The notes below the pieces were generated by a model. It saw only the letters and a program-made list of their open reading frames with translations, had not been told where the DNA came from and searched no databases. Shown one piece after another: positions 32,823 through 41,748 of a stretch of DNA of 45,209 nucleotides. Within the stretch, counting starts at the first letter, position 1; each line of letters begins with the position of its first letter. Made by a program: the position numbers and the translations under genes. Location of the stretch: contig CAYRAV010000021.1 in NCBI GenBank assembly GCA_964422365.1, positions 1-45,209 of the forward strand, read 5' to 3'. This DNA comes from CAYRAV01 sp964422365. Lineage in GTDB: Bacteria; Bacillota; Clostridia; Lachnospirales; Lachnospiraceae.

Positions 32823-32832
32823 ATTTTACTAC

Positions 32833-34701
32833 TTATTGTCCAAGGTATACCAATAGCACTGAAATATCTGCTGGGGATACTCCTGAAATCCGTGAAGCTT
32901 GTCCTACAGAATATGGACGGATTTCCTTTAATTTTTGTTTTGCTTCCAGTCTAAGGCTGTGTACTTGGTCATAATCTATATTTTCAGGTATTTTCTTTCC
33001 TTCCAGCTTTTTAAAATGTTCTACTTGTCTAAGCTGTCTTGTAATATAACCTTCATATTTTAAATTAATATTTACCTGCTCTATAACATCCCTGTCCAAC
33101 GGTTTTCTTTCTTTATCAATTTCTTCTAATATTTCATATTTCAATTCCGGCCTTCTGATAAGCTCTGCCAATGTAGAACCAGAGTTTAATGGTGTACTGT
33201 TATGAGACTCTAAAAATTGATTTATCACTTTAGAAGCTCCGACTGTGGCTCTTTCCAGCCTTTTCATCTCTGCTTCAATTTCTCTTTCTTTCTTTACTAA
33301 CTTTTCATAGCGTTCATCTGAAATTAATCCTATTTCATGTCCAATTTTTGTCAGACGCAGGTCCGCATTATCCTGCCTTAAAATTAAACGGTACTCTGCT
33401 CTTGATGTCATCATCCGATATGGTTCATGTGTTTCCTTTGTGACCAGATCATCAATCAACACCCCAATATATGCCTGAGAACGGTCTAATACCAAAGGTT
33501 CCCTCCCAAGTATCTTCATAGAGGCATTGATACCCGCAATTAACCCCTGTGCTGCTGCCTCTTCATATCCTGAACTTCCATTAAACTGACCTCCACTAAA
33601 CAGTCCTTCAACCTTTTTAAATTCAAGACTGGATTTTAACTGGTTCGGATTAATACAGTCATATTCAATAGCATAGGCATTTCTTACAATTTTTGCATTT
33701 TCTAGTCCGGCTACAGAACGATACATGGCATATTGTACATCTTCGGGCAATGAACTTGACATTCCTCCTATGTACATTTCATTTGTATCATTTCCTTCTG
33801 GCTCAATAAATACCTGATGTCTATTTTTATCTGAAAAACGTACTACTTTATCTTCTATAGAAGGACAGTATCTTGGACCTGTGCCTTTAATATTCCCCGA
33901 ATAAAGCGGGGAGCGGTCTAAATTTTCCTTAATAATCTCATGTGTCTTCTCATTTGTATAAGTAAGCCAGCATGATATCTGTTCTTTCTGAATCTCCTCT
34001 GGTGTATTTGTAAATGAAAATGGCACTACCTCTTTATCCCCAAACTGCTCCTCCATTTTACTAAAATCAATACTTCTTTTATCAATTCTTGCAGGTGTAC
34101 CTGTTTTAAAACGAAACAGCTCAATACCCAGCTCCCTTAATGAATCTGACAAATAATTGGCTGCCAACAGTCCATTAGGTCCTGTATTGCTGCTTACATC
34201 ACCATAGATACATCTCGCTTTTAAATATACACCTGTACATAATACCACTGCTTTACAACGATAAATTGCTCCAGAATAGGTCTGTACACCAATAATTTTA
34301 TTTCCTTCTGACAAAATTCTTGTAACCTCTGCCTGCCTTAATGTTAAATTTTCTGTATTTTCAATTACTTTACGCATTTCTCTTGTATAATCATATTTAT
34401 CTGCCTGGGCACGTAATGAATGTACAGCTGGCCCTTTTGATTTATTTAACATTTTTGACTGAATATATGTTTTATCAATATTTTTTCCCATTTCACCACC
34501 AAGTGCATCGATTTCCCTAACAAGATGCCCTTTGGAACTTCCTCCTATATTCGGATTACATGGCATCAATGCAACACTATCCATGCTAACTGTAAATAAT
34601 ATGGTATTAAGGGATAATCTTGCACATGCCAATGCGGCTTCACAACCAGCATGACCAGCTCCAACAACTACTATATCATATTCTTCCTGTACCTGTTCCA
34701 T
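32833..34701 (-). CDS. mnmG: tRNA uridine 5-carboxymethylaminomethyl modification enzyme MnmG
   Basis: A 622-residue FAD enzyme (GidA). The Rossmann motif VVGAGHAGCEAALACARL lies at the N-terminus. Family motifs include PCNPNIGGSSKGHLVREIDA, GTPARIDKRSIDFS, GGMSSSLPEDVQ, and GLFSGGQFNGSSGYEEAAAQG. The C-terminal helical domain ends RISGVSPADISVLLVYLG. With MnmE it installs the cmnm5 group at U34 of certain tRNAs. It lies 130 bp downstream of mnmE. The ATG has only a modest ribosome binding site (AAGCTTGG-like). Confidence 0.97.
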   Translation of the reverse strand: MEQVQEEYDIVVVGAGHAGCEAALACARLSLNTILFTVSMDSVALMPCNPNIGGSSKGHLVREIDALGGEMGKNIDKTYIQSKMLNKSKGPAVHSLRAQADKYDYTREMRKVIENTENLTLRQAEVTRILSEGNKIIGVQTYSGAIYRCKAVVLCTGVYLKARCIYGDVSSNTGPNGLLAANYLSDSLRELGIELFRFKTGTPARIDKRSIDFSKMEEQFGDKEVVPFSFTNTPEEIQKEQISCWLTYTNEKTHEIIKENLDRSPLYSGNIKGTGPRYCPSIEDKVVRFSDKNRHQVFIEPEGNDTNEMYIGGMSSSLPEDVQYAMYRSVAGLENAKIVRNAYAIEYDCINPNQLKSSLEFKKVEGLFSGGQFNGSSGYEEAAAQGLIAGINASMKILGREPLVLDRSQAYIGVLIDDLVTKETHEPYRMMTSRAEYRLILRQDNADLRLTKIGHEIGLISDERYEKLVKKEREIEAEMKRLERATVGASKVINQFLESHNSTPLNSGSTLAELIRRPELKYEILEEIDKERKPLDRDVIEQVNINLKYEGYITRQLRQVEHFKKLEGKKIPENIDYDQVHSLRLEAKQKLKEIRPYSVGQASRISGVSPADISVLLVYLGQ

Positions 34702-34750
34702 TGTTCATACCAAGCCTATCAAACACAAAATCGACTATAATTTGATAGAC

Positions 34751-34782
34751 GCAAACACAAAGGATGAAAGATGTGTGTTTGC
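34751..34782. repeat. Hairpin between mnmE and mnmG
   Basis: GCAAACAC (34751-34758) pairs with GTGTTTGC (34775-34782) around a 16-nt loop. It has no clear T tail on the minus strand. It may stabilise or partially terminate the mnmE transcript ahead of mnmG. Confidence 0.4.
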
Positions 34783-34831
34783 ATATTTTCCCTTTCTTGT
34801 ATTTTTCTTTCACCCTTATCTCTCGTCTTTT

Positions 34832-36223
34832 CTATTTTCCCATGCAAAACTCACTAAAAATAGTATTTACCAAATCTTCTCCCACAGATTCTCCTATTAT
34901 TTCGCCTAATGCTTCATAAGCCTCCATCAAATCTATTGAATAAAAATCCTCTGACATTCCACCCTCTATACTTTGTTTTACTTGCAGAAGACTATCCATT
35001 CCCCTTTGCAGTGCTGCTTTATGTCTTGCATTTGTAATATAAATTTCATCATTAAAATCTAATTTTCCTTCATAAAACATATTTTTCAATGTATGTTCTA
35101 ACTCTTCTATACCTGTTTTCTCTTTTGCAGATATTGGAATAATTGTAGTACATACACCACTATCTTTCAACCTTTTTTCCATAATTTCTTTTGTAAGAAC
35201 AGATGTTAAATCTATCTTATTTAACAACACAATCGATTGCCTATCCTTCAATAATCCCATAATTTCTGTATCATTTTCATCTAACTCTTTTGAACTATCT
35301 GCTACATAAATAATTAAATCAGCTTCTTTTGCATTCTCCCTTGCCTTTTGCACACCAATTTTTTCAACCATATCCTCTGTACTGCGAATACCTGCTGTAT
35401 CCATAATCTGCAATGTTATGCCATCTAAATTAATGCTCTCTTCTAATACATCTCTTGTTGTTCCTTCCACATCAGTGACAATTGCCCTTTCTTCTCCTAC
35501 AAAAACATTTAATAATGAAGATTTTCCAGCATTCGGCTTTCCTACCAGAACGGTCTGTATTCCCTCCTTTATTCTCCTTCCATTATCCGCTGACCTTAAC
35601 AGTCTCTCCAAATCATTTAAATTCTGATGAACATTTTCTAATAATGTTTCTCCAAATCCGTCTATACTCATATGTTCCGGATCATCTAAAGCAGCTTCAA
35701 TAAATGCCACATCTCTTATCATATTATTTCTAATATCTTTTATTTTTTCTAAAATATTTCCTCTCAGCTGCTTTATGGAACTTTTCAGAGCATATTCATT
35801 TTTTGCATTGATAATATCTATTACAGCCTCCGCCTGAGATAAATCTATCTTACCATTTAGAAATGCTCTTTTTGTAAATTCGCCTGGTTCTGCTGGTCTT
35901 GCGCCAGACTTCAATACGATATCTAATATTTTTTTTGTAACCGTAATACCGCCATGACAATCTATTTCTACTACATCTTCTCCTGTATAGCTATGAGGCC
36001 CACGCATAAGAAGCACCAGTACTTCATCAATCTCCTCTTCTCTGTCATAAATATATCCATAATGAACAGTATGACTTTTTTCTTTCGAAAGCACCTTTTT
36101 ATGGTTGGGAGAACGATAAATGCGATTAATCACCTCAAATGCCCCCTCTCCACTTATCCTTATTACACTAATACCAGCATTGCTCATGGCAGTAGCAATT
36201 GCTGCAATTGTATCACTTACCAT
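34832..36223 (-). CDS. mnmE: tRNA modification GTPase MnmE
   Basis: A 463-residue GTPase (TrmE). The N-terminal tetrahydrofolate-binding domain contains DTIAAIATAMSNAGISVIRI and RPAEPGEFTKRAFLNGKIDL. The inserted G domain has G1 GKPNAGKSSLLN, the switch region EGTTRDVLEE and DTAGIRST, and G4 LNKIDL. The C-terminus ends FCMGK, keeping the Cys-containing C-(I/M)-GK motif. It acts with MnmG in U34 modification. AAAGG precedes the ATG at long spacing. It is separated from jag upstream by a terminator (36262-36302), so it may have its own promoter. Confidence 0.97.
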   Translation of the reverse strand: MVSDTIAAIATAMSNAGISVIRISGEGAFEVINRIYRSPNHKKVLSKEKSHTVHYGYIYDREEEIDEVLVLLMRGPHSYTGEDVVEIDCHGGITVTKKILDIVLKSGARPAEPGEFTKRAFLNGKIDLSQAEAVIDIINAKNEYALKSSIKQLRGNILEKIKDIRNNMIRDVAFIEAALDDPEHMSIDGFGETLLENVHQNLNDLERLLRSADNGRRIKEGIQTVLVGKPNAGKSSLLNVFVGEERAIVTDVEGTTRDVLEESINLDGITLQIMDTAGIRSTEDMVEKIGVQKARENAKEADLIIYVADSSKELDENDTEIMGLLKDRQSIVLLNKIDLTSVLTKEIMEKRLKDSGVCTTIIPISAKEKTGIEELEHTLKNMFYEGKLDFNDEIYITNARHKAALQRGMDSLLQVKQSIEGGMSEDFYSIDLMEAYEALGEIIGESVGEDLVNTIFSEFCMGK

Positions 36224-36261
36224 TATATACCAAACCTTTCCTCAATTTTTTTCTTTCATCT

Positions 36262-36302
36262 AAAAAACCGGAACATATCCCAAATCTGGAACATCTTCCG
36301 GT
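36262..36302 (-). terminator. Terminator after jag
   Basis: ACCGGAA (minus strand, 36302-36296) pairs with TTCCGGT (36273-36267), followed by TTTTTT on the minus strand. It ends the rpmH-rnpA-yidD-yidC-jag transcription unit before mnmE. Confidence 0.75.
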
Positions 36303-36373
36303 CACTCTTTTTCATAAGTGGCGAACTATCAATCAACGGGCACAACATATTTCTCAACCCTGACGGATATTAG

Positions 36374-37183
36374 TTACTCTGTATCTATATTTTCAATAGC
36401 AGGCTCTACTACTGCTTCATCCTCTTTCCAAGGCTTTTTCTTATAAAAATTATCCTTCCGGTAATTTTTATAAGAGCTGCTATTTTGGCTGCCGTAATTT
36501 TTATTGCTATTATAATTCCTATTTCCATATCCACTGCGCCTGTTATTAAATTCTTTTAACCCTTTTTTCGCTGCAATCACTACTTTACGTTCCGGCTCTT
36601 CTCCCTCACTGTAAGTTTCTACAAATTTATCATATTGCAACGCAGAATGAATAATACGTCTTTCATATGGATTCATTGGTTCTAGTGAAACCGGCTGTCT
36701 TGTCCTTTTTACTTTATTAGAAAGATTTTTTGCAAGGTTTTCTAACGTTTCTTTTCTCCTTGCTCTATAATTCTCTGTATCCAATTTTACCTTCAAATAC
36801 GTATCACTTTCTTTATTGACTACAAGACTGGTTAGGTATTGTAATGAATCAAGAGTTTGTCCTCTTTTTCCAATTAACAATCCCATTTGCTCTCCCTTAA
36901 TATTAATATACATACTGTTCTCTTCTGTATTATAATCAATTTCAAATTCTGCTTTAATTTCCATATATTGAAATACTTTTGTTAAAAATGCTTTTGCAAT
37001 ATCCTCCACAGTAAACTTTGCTCTTACTTTAATTTTAGCTGGTTTACTAAATAATCCTAATAAGCCATTTGTTTCTTTTTCAACTACTTCAACCTCAATC
37101 TTATCCCGTGTAGTCCCTAACTTTAACAATGCTTCATCTAGAGCATCATCTACTGTTTTTGCAGTAATCTCTAACCAATCCAT
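36374..37183 (-). CDS. jag: Jag/KhpB RNA-binding protein
   Basis: A 269-residue protein. The Jag-N domain (residues 1-50) is MDWLEITAKTVDDALDEALL…VVEKETNGLLGLFSKPAKIKV. A KH domain follows (about 75-145), with the GLLIGKRGQTLDSLQYL loop, and an R3H domain (about 150-210), with LEPMNPYERRIIHSALQ. The last 60 residues are low-complexity, rich in Asn, Tyr, Ser and Lys, and unlike the compact end of Bacillus Jag. The family binds RNA as a KhpA-KhpB complex and affects cell division and envelope synthesis. The ATG is 3 bp after the yidC stop with AGGGGGAA in front, so coupling to yidC is tight. Confidence 0.95.
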   Translation of the reverse strand: MDWLEITAKTVDDALDEALLKLGTTRDKIEVEVVEKETNGLLGLFSKPAKIKVRAKFTVEDIAKAFLTKVFQYMEIKAEFEIDYNTEENSMYINIKGEQMGLLIGKRGQTLDSLQYLTSLVVNKESDTYLKVKLDTENYRARRKETLENLAKNLSNKVKRTRQPVSLEPMNPYERRIIHSALQYDKFVETYSEGEEPERKVVIAAKKGLKEFNNRRSGYGNRNYNSNKNYGSQNSSSYKNYRKDNFYKKKPWKEDEAVVEPAIENIDTE

Positions 37184-37185
37184 CT

Positions 37186-38445
37186 TTATTCCCCCTTATT
37201 TTCTCCTCTATTACCTAACATATTTGCTATGGATGAAATGCTTCCTGCTTCGTATGTTGCTTCCCCCGGCTTATACTCTGCTGCTTCTTTTCTTCCATTG
37301 TGTTTCTTATTCGCAGTTCTATTCACTGCTTCTGCCTTATCTTTCATTGTTGCAGTACGTGTAGATGCTGCTTTTTGAAGTTTCCCATCTGTTGTCTCGA
37401 TTCCTAATCTTTCCCTTTTTTTCTGTGCCTTTTCTGCACTGTGTTCAATCATTTTATCCAAATCGATATGATCTAAATATTTGTCTACAAAAAATTGTTG
37501 TATAATTCTGAATACTGCTCCTGAAATCCAGTAAATTCCCAAACCAATTGGTAAAAATAAACACATTCCGCCAGACACAATCGGCATAAAGTTATTCATC
37601 ATCTTCATAGATGCAGCAGATGGATTACTCTCATCTAATTTTGTATTCCGCATCATTAGCTTATTCTGAATATAGTATACTGCAATTGCTAAAATTGGGA
37701 TTAACACACCTGGGAAAGAAAATCCTGGTGCACTGACAATATTTAATCCCCCCAGAAAACCATTTACATGCATAATATGATTTGATACCTGCTGTACTGT
37801 AGCAAGCTGGTCACCTGAATAATATGCCATTAAATCAGTCCACTGATTTGGACCAAATTTAGATAAAACATCTATTACATAATTGATATGTTCTGATGAT
37901 GTTAACACCGTATTTAGATCAGTTCCCCAGTTTTTTGTAGATACACCTAATGTTTGTGCATTATCTATCAAATACTGCACTGCTTCCGGTTTTGCCTGAA
38001 CTAATTCTGCTATCTGCTCATATAAATCATAAATTGGCTGTACATAAGCTGGTATAGCATACATAACCCTGTACAATGCCCACATAATAGGCAGTGAAAT
38101 CAACATAGGAAGACATCCACCAGTAGGACTGGCACCATACTTTTCATATATTGCCTGTGTTTCCATTTGTTGAGCCCTTAACGATGCTTCATCTTTTTTT
38201 CCTTTATATTTTTCTGTTACTTTATTTATTTCAGGCATCATTTTTGATGATAACCGGCTATATTTCTGCTGTTTAATCGTAAGTGGTAACATTAATGTAT
38301 ATACAATAAATGTAAAAATAATGATACAAACTGCCACATTCTGTATTGGCAGTAATCCATAAATAAAATTAAATAAGGCTCCTAGCACCTTCGCAATTGG
38401 ACCTAATATGTTTCCATTATATTGCGTTAAAACTACATCAAACAA
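37186..38445 (-). CDS. yidC: Membrane protein insertase YidC
   Basis: A 419-residue YidC/Oxa1 protein. TM1 is near VAVCIIIFTFIVYTLMLPLT, followed by the cytosolic coiled-coil loop (KQQKYSRLSSKMMPEINKV) and TM2 with GASPTGGCLPMLISLPIMWAL. Later helices include FPGVLIPILAIAVYYI and FLPIGLGIYWISGAVFRIIQQ. An external loop of about 90 residues (roughly 140-230) between TM2 and TM3 is larger than in Bacillus SpoIIIJ. The tail is basic, typical of Gram-positive YidC that contacts ribosomes. No lipobox is present at the N-terminus. It inserts proteins with or without Sec. Confidence 0.95.
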   Translation of the reverse strand: MFDVVLTQYNGNILGPIAKVLGALFNFIYGLLPIQNVAVCIIIFTFIVYTLMLPLTIKQQKYSRLSSKMMPEINKVTEKYKGKKDEASLRAQQMETQAIYEKYGASPTGGCLPMLISLPIMWALYRVMYAIPAYVQPIYDLYEQIAELVQAKPEAVQYLIDNAQTLGVSTKNWGTDLNTVLTSSEHINYVIDVLSKFGPNQWTDLMAYYSGDQLATVQQVSNHIMHVNGFLGGLNIVSAPGFSFPGVLIPILAIAVYYIQNKLMMRNTKLDESNPSAASMKMMNNFMPIVSGGMCLFLPIGLGIYWISGAVFRIIQQFFVDKYLDHIDLDKMIEHSAEKAQKKRERLGIETTDGKLQKAASTRTATMKDKAEAVNRTANKKHNGRKEAAEYKPGEATYEAGSISSIANMLGNRGENKGE

Positions 38446-38489
38446 TTAATTTTCCTCCTTAACCAGCGTAACGCTTCTTCCATTCCTTC

Positions 38490-38504
38490 AGACACGCTCT
38501 AGTG
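38490..38504. repeat. Right-end remnant of the GAGCGTGTTTGAAAATT-type element
   Basis: CAGACACGCTCTAGTGG in the 75-bp spacer between yidD and yidC matches the last bases of the dispersed element. Nothing else of it remains. Confidence 0.45.
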
Positions 38505-38520
38505 GCAGCTTCTTCTAAAA

Positions 38521-38733
38521 CTATGGAACAGGGTCATAACCACCTTTTGCAAAAGGATGACACCGCAATATTCTCCTAATAGATAAATAAGCCCCCTTAC
38601 AAACTCCATATTTTTCTATTGCCTCTATTGCATACATAGAACAAGTTGGAGTATAAATGCAAGTTGGATGCCCTTTTAAGGGAGAAATATATTTCCTATA
38701 TCCATGTAAAAAACAAATCAATATCTTTTTCAT
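38521..38733 (-). CDS. yidD: Membrane protein insertion efficiency factor YidD
   Basis: A 70-residue protein with the family core YRKYISPLKGHPTCIYTPTC, then SMYAIEAIEKYGVCKGAYLS and RILRCHPFAKGGYDPVP. The three conserved cysteine positions and the closing GGxDPVP are present. It is a small membrane-associated helper of YidC-dependent insertion. Its ATG overlaps the rnpA stop by 4 nt (ATGA), so the two are translationally coupled. Confidence 0.96.
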   Translation of the reverse strand: MKKILICFLHGYRKYISPLKGHPTCIYTPTCSMYAIEAIEKYGVCKGAYLSIRRILRCHPFAKGGYDPVP

Positions 38734-39083
38734 TCCACATCTTCTTTCCTGTCTTTCATAATTTTATGAAGTCTGCCTAAATGAAGAACTGCACTGCATA
38801 TATCCGAATATTTTTTTCCTTTTGCTGATACTCTGGCAATCACAACAATATCAAATCCCTCTAAAAACGATTCTTTTTCTAATCTGAAACTCTCTCTTAT
38901 CACTCTCGTAATTCTATGTCTTACTACGCTGTTGCCAACTTTCTTACTAACTGATATTCCAATCCGATTACAATCTAATCCATTTTTTAAGACATACATC
39001 ACTAAATATTTGTTGGCATAGGACTTTCCACTTTTATAAACTTTCTGAAAATCTCTATTTTTTTTCAATGTTTCTGACAACAT
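38730..39083 (-). CDS. rnpA: Ribonuclease P protein component
   Basis: A 117-residue basic protein. It has LKKNRDFQKVYKSGKSYANK at the N-terminus and the conserved RNA-binding block KKVGNSVVRHRITRVIRESF, the variant of the 'RNR' motif region. VVIARVSAKGK follows. It binds the catalytic RNase P RNA and aids 5' maturation of tRNA. ATG 39083, with GGGAG 6 nt upstream, is chosen over a preceding TTG. It follows rpmH in the universal rpmH-rnpA order. Confidence 0.96.
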   Translation of the reverse strand: MLSETLKKNRDFQKVYKSGKSYANKYLVMYVLKNGLDCNRIGISVSKKVGNSVVRHRITRVIRESFRLEKESFLEGFDIVVIARVSAKGKKYSDICSAVLHLGRLHKIMKDRKEDVE

Positions 39084-39152
39084 CAAAATCTCCCATAATA
39101 TGTTTTTTCCTAAAATTTAAATAGATAGAACAAAAGGTCACAAAAATGCGAC

Positions 39153-39287
39153 CTATACAGATAACTTATGTCTTCCTTTTGCTCTTCTGTTAGCTAAAAC
39201 TTTTCTACCACCTTTTGTACTCATTCTAGCTCTGAAACCATGCACTCTTGCTCTTGGTTTTTTCTTTGGCTGAAATGTCATTTTCAT
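39153..39287 (-). CDS. rpmH: 50S ribosomal protein bL34
   Basis: A 44-residue highly basic protein, MKMTFQPKKKPRARVHGFRA at the start and RRAKGRHKLSV at the end, a full-length match to bL34. AAGGAGG stands 10-11 nt upstream of ATG 39287. It is the first gene of the minus-strand rpmH-rnpA-yidD-yidC-jag unit and faces dnaA across the origin spacer. Confidence 0.98.
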   Translation of the reverse strand: MKMTFQPKKKPRARVHGFRARMSTKGGRKVLANRRAKGRHKLSV

Positions 39288-39506
39288 TTCTCTATACACC
39301 TCCTTGAAATCTAAAAATAAAATATTAGGCACATTTCTGCTATTTTAATTGAATCTAAAATATCAAATGCTATTATATCCTTTATTTGTTCATTCGTCAA
39401 GAAAAATTTTTTACTATTTTTTATGGCATTACAGCCTAACGATTCCATTTGTGCTTTTTGTAGTATAAGTACTGACATACATTACAATCGCTTCCACATG
39501 GGGTTC

Positions 39507-39665
39507 TCAGAGCGTGTTTGAAAATTCATTGTTCCAATCTGCCTGCTCTACTTTACACAGATATTGGATTCAAACTCATTTAATGTAGACCATTACACCT
39601 GATAGACTTCGGATAAATGCCCCGCAAATTGTGCTGCAAATCTTAAACAAACAATTTTCAAACAC
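39507..39665 (-). repeat. GAGCGTGTTTGAAAATT-type element, inverted, at the edge of oriC
   Basis: It starts AGAGCGTGTTTGAAAATTCA and ends CAATTTTCAAACACTTT, so the terminal inverted repeats are visible. In the reverse direction it contains AAGATTTGCAGCACAATTTG, then GGTGTAATGGTCTACATTAAATGAG, and CAGGCAGATTGGAACAATGAATTTTC, colinear with the copies at 26070 and 28977. It lacks the hairpin units. It lies between rpmH and the DnaA boxes. Confidence 0.7.
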
Positions 39666-39673
39666 TTTTTGTA

Positions 39674-39738
39674 GTAACAGTTCAGCCACAGAAACAATTA
39701 TACAATATCTACATAGGAGCTTGCTTATTGTTAAGCCT
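39674..39738 (+). repeat. Left half of a GTAAC-type MITE next to oriC
   Basis: GTAACAGTTCAGCCACAGAA, then ACAATTATACAATATCTACATAGGAGCTTGCTTATT, matches the left part of the MITEs at 24706 and 11498. The right half is missing, so it is a truncated copy. Confidence 0.6.
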
Positions 39739-39754
39739 GTCTATTTTTTCCACC

Positions 39755-40166
39755 ATGATTCACAAAATCCTCTTTTTCATGACTCACATTATCCACATTT
39801 TGTGCATAACTTGTGGATAACTTTGTGATTCACTCTTGATTTTCTGATGATTCACCTTTATAATTGTTGATATTCTCTACATTTTTTCCCGTGTGTACGT
39901 TTTTTATACTTTTATTCACACTTTTGTGCACAACTGTTTCTTTTTTTACTTTTATACACTTATGCACATTTCATACACCGGGTTATCCCTAAGTTACCAT
40001 TGAAAATTTCACAAAAATGTTATAGAATAACAGTAATTACTTTCTATTTCATTAATGAACAAATGAAAGACAAAAGAAAACAAAATATTTTATATTTTAA
40101 AATTTACATCATTGAAAGTAGATAAACTTCTTTTACTTTATTAAAAAGAACGGAGCAAAGCATATT
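39755..40166. other. oriC: oriC, part 1: DnaA-box cluster upstream of dnaA
   Basis: The DnaA box TTATCCACA occurs exactly at 39789-39797 (+) and 39812-39820 (-). One-mismatch forms are TTATGCACA at 39801-39809 (-) and 39960-39968 (+), and TTATTCACA at 39912-39920 (+). Looser boxes are TTATACACT (39952) and TTATCCCTA (39983). An AT-rich stretch follows (40030-40130). GTGA(W)TCAC-type motifs are interspersed at 39755, 39779, 39825 and 39847. The whole spacer between rpmH and dnaA is about 880 bp, and genes on either side diverge. The dnaA promoter must be here but I cannot place it. Confidence 0.88.
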
Positions 40167-41549
40167 ATGAATAATGTTATTACTGAAAACTGGGAGGAAA
40201 TTCTTGAATTTTTACGAGTTCAGCATAATATTACAGAAGTTTCTTTTCGAACATGGATTCGCCCGCTGGAGATATATTCTGTAGAAAATCATCATGTAAT
40301 TATTGCAATTGATGACACTAAAGTTGGAAATTCAAAAAATTTTATTGAATCCAAATTTGGTTTCCCTCTTCAAGTATCTATTGAAGAAATTACAGGCGAA
40401 CATTTTGACTTGGATTTCAAATTGTCCAGTGAATTACAACAGGAGAAAATTTCACCTTCTAGTCCAACCGCTGAAAAAGTAAGTGAAAAAATAGATAATA
40501 CTGCTAATAAATATCCATTTTTAAATCCTCGTTATACTTTTGACACATTTGTTGTAGGTAACAACAATAGCCTGGCTCATGCAGCTTCACTTGCTGTGGC
40601 TGAAAGACCTGCTGAGGTATACAATCCATTGTTTATTTATGGAGGTGTTGGACTTGGAAAAACTCACCTGATGCATTCCATTGCACATTACATTTTAAAA
40701 GAAAATCCTGACACAAAAGTATTATATGTTACAAGTGAAGTATTTACAAATGAACTGATTGAAGCAATTAGAAACCGTGCTGATACCAGTTCTATTATGG
40801 AATTCCGAAAAAAATATAGAAATATTGATGTTCTCTTAATTGATGATATTCAATTTATTATAGGAAAAGAGAGTACACAGGAAGAATTTTTCCATACCTT
40901 TAATACATTACATGAATCCAAAAAGCAGGTCATTATCTCTAGTGATAAACCTCCAAAAGAATTTGAAACGTTAGAAGAACGCCTTCGCTCCCGATTTGAA
41001 TGGGGTCTTCCTGTTGATATTCAATCTCCTGACTATGAAACACGAATGGCTATTTTACGAAAAAAAGGAGAACTTGAAAATTACACTATTGATGATGAAG
41101 TTTTAAATTACATTGCAACTAATATCAAATCTAACATCCGTGAATTAGAAGGTGCTTTAACAAAAATTGTTGCCGTTTCACGGTTAAAAAATAAAGAAGT
41201 CAATGTTATATTAGCAGAGGAAGTCTTAAAAGATTTGATTTCACCGGATAATAAAAGAATTGTTACAGTTGAGCTGATTGTAGATGTGGTAGCAGAACAT
41301 TTTAATATTACATCTTCAGATATACTTTCTTCAAAGAAAAGCAGGAATATTGCATACCCGCGTCAGATTTGTATGTATCTTTGCCGTGAGTTGACAGAAG
41401 AGTCTTTGCAGAACATTGCCAGCAGTCTTGGAAGACGTGACCATTCTACTGTTTTACATGGTATTAATAAAATTACAGCTGAAATAACAAAAGATACTTC
41501 CTTACAAAATACAATTGATGTATTAAAAAAGAAAATTAATCCACAATAG
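40167..41549 (+). CDS. dnaA: Chromosomal replication initiator protein DnaA
   Basis: A 460-residue initiator. Domain I (residues 1-85) starts WEEILEFLRVQHNITEVSFR, and a short linker forms domain II. The AAA+ domain III has NPLFIYGGVGLGKTHLMHSI (Walker A), LLIDDIQFI (Walker B) and the arginine-finger region ERLRSRFEWGL. Domain IV has the DnaA-box-reading helix-turn-helix with the signature GRRDHSTVLHGI. The ATG is preceded by CGGAG at 11 nt. It is flanked on both sides by origin sequence and is the first plus-strand gene. Confidence 0.98.
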   Translation: MNNVITENWEEILEFLRVQHNITEVSFRTWIRPLEIYSVENHHVIIAIDDTKVGNSKNFIESKFGFPLQVSIEEITGEHFDLDFKLSSELQQEKISPSSPTAEKVSEKIDNTANKYPFLNPRYTFDTFVVGNNNSLAHAASLAVAERPAEVYNPLFIYGGVGLGKTHLMHSIAHYILKENPDTKVLYVTSEVFTNELIEAIRNRADTSSIMEFRKKYRNIDVLLIDDIQFIIGKESTQEEFFHTFNTLHESKKQVIISSDKPPKEFETLEERLRSRFEWGLPVDIQSPDYETRMAILRKKGELENYTIDDEVLNYIATNIKSNIRELEGALTKIVAVSRLKNKEVNVILAEEVLKDLISPDNKRIVTVELIVDVVAEHFNITSSDILSSKKSRNIAYPRQICMYLCRELTEESLQNIASSLGRRDHSTVLHGINKITAEITKDTSLQNTIDVLKKKINPQ

Positions 41550-41561
41550 CCAAAAAATGTT

Positions 41562-41616
41562 GTGAATCACATGTGAATCATGTGTGAATTTCTAGTGAAT
41601 CACATGTGATTCACAT
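41562..41616. repeat. Five-unit 11-bp tandem array (consensus GTGAATCACAT)
   Basis: Units start at 41562, 41573, 41584, 41595 and 41606: GTGAATCACAT, GTGAATCATGT, GTGAATTTCTA, GTGAATCACAT and GTGATTCACAT. The 9-bp core GTGA-W-TCAC is itself palindromic, and the third unit is the most diverged. Spacing of exactly 11 bp places all cores on one face of the helix. Confidence 0.9.
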
Positions 41617-41748
41617 ATTTTCCCATTCTAGGAACTGTTTATAACTTGAGGGTTGTACACAGAATTATTTTTGTGATTCACATATTTTTTTTCCATGAAA
41701 ACCCTTTAAACTTGAAGGGTTCGAGGGTTATAAACATTTTCACATCCC

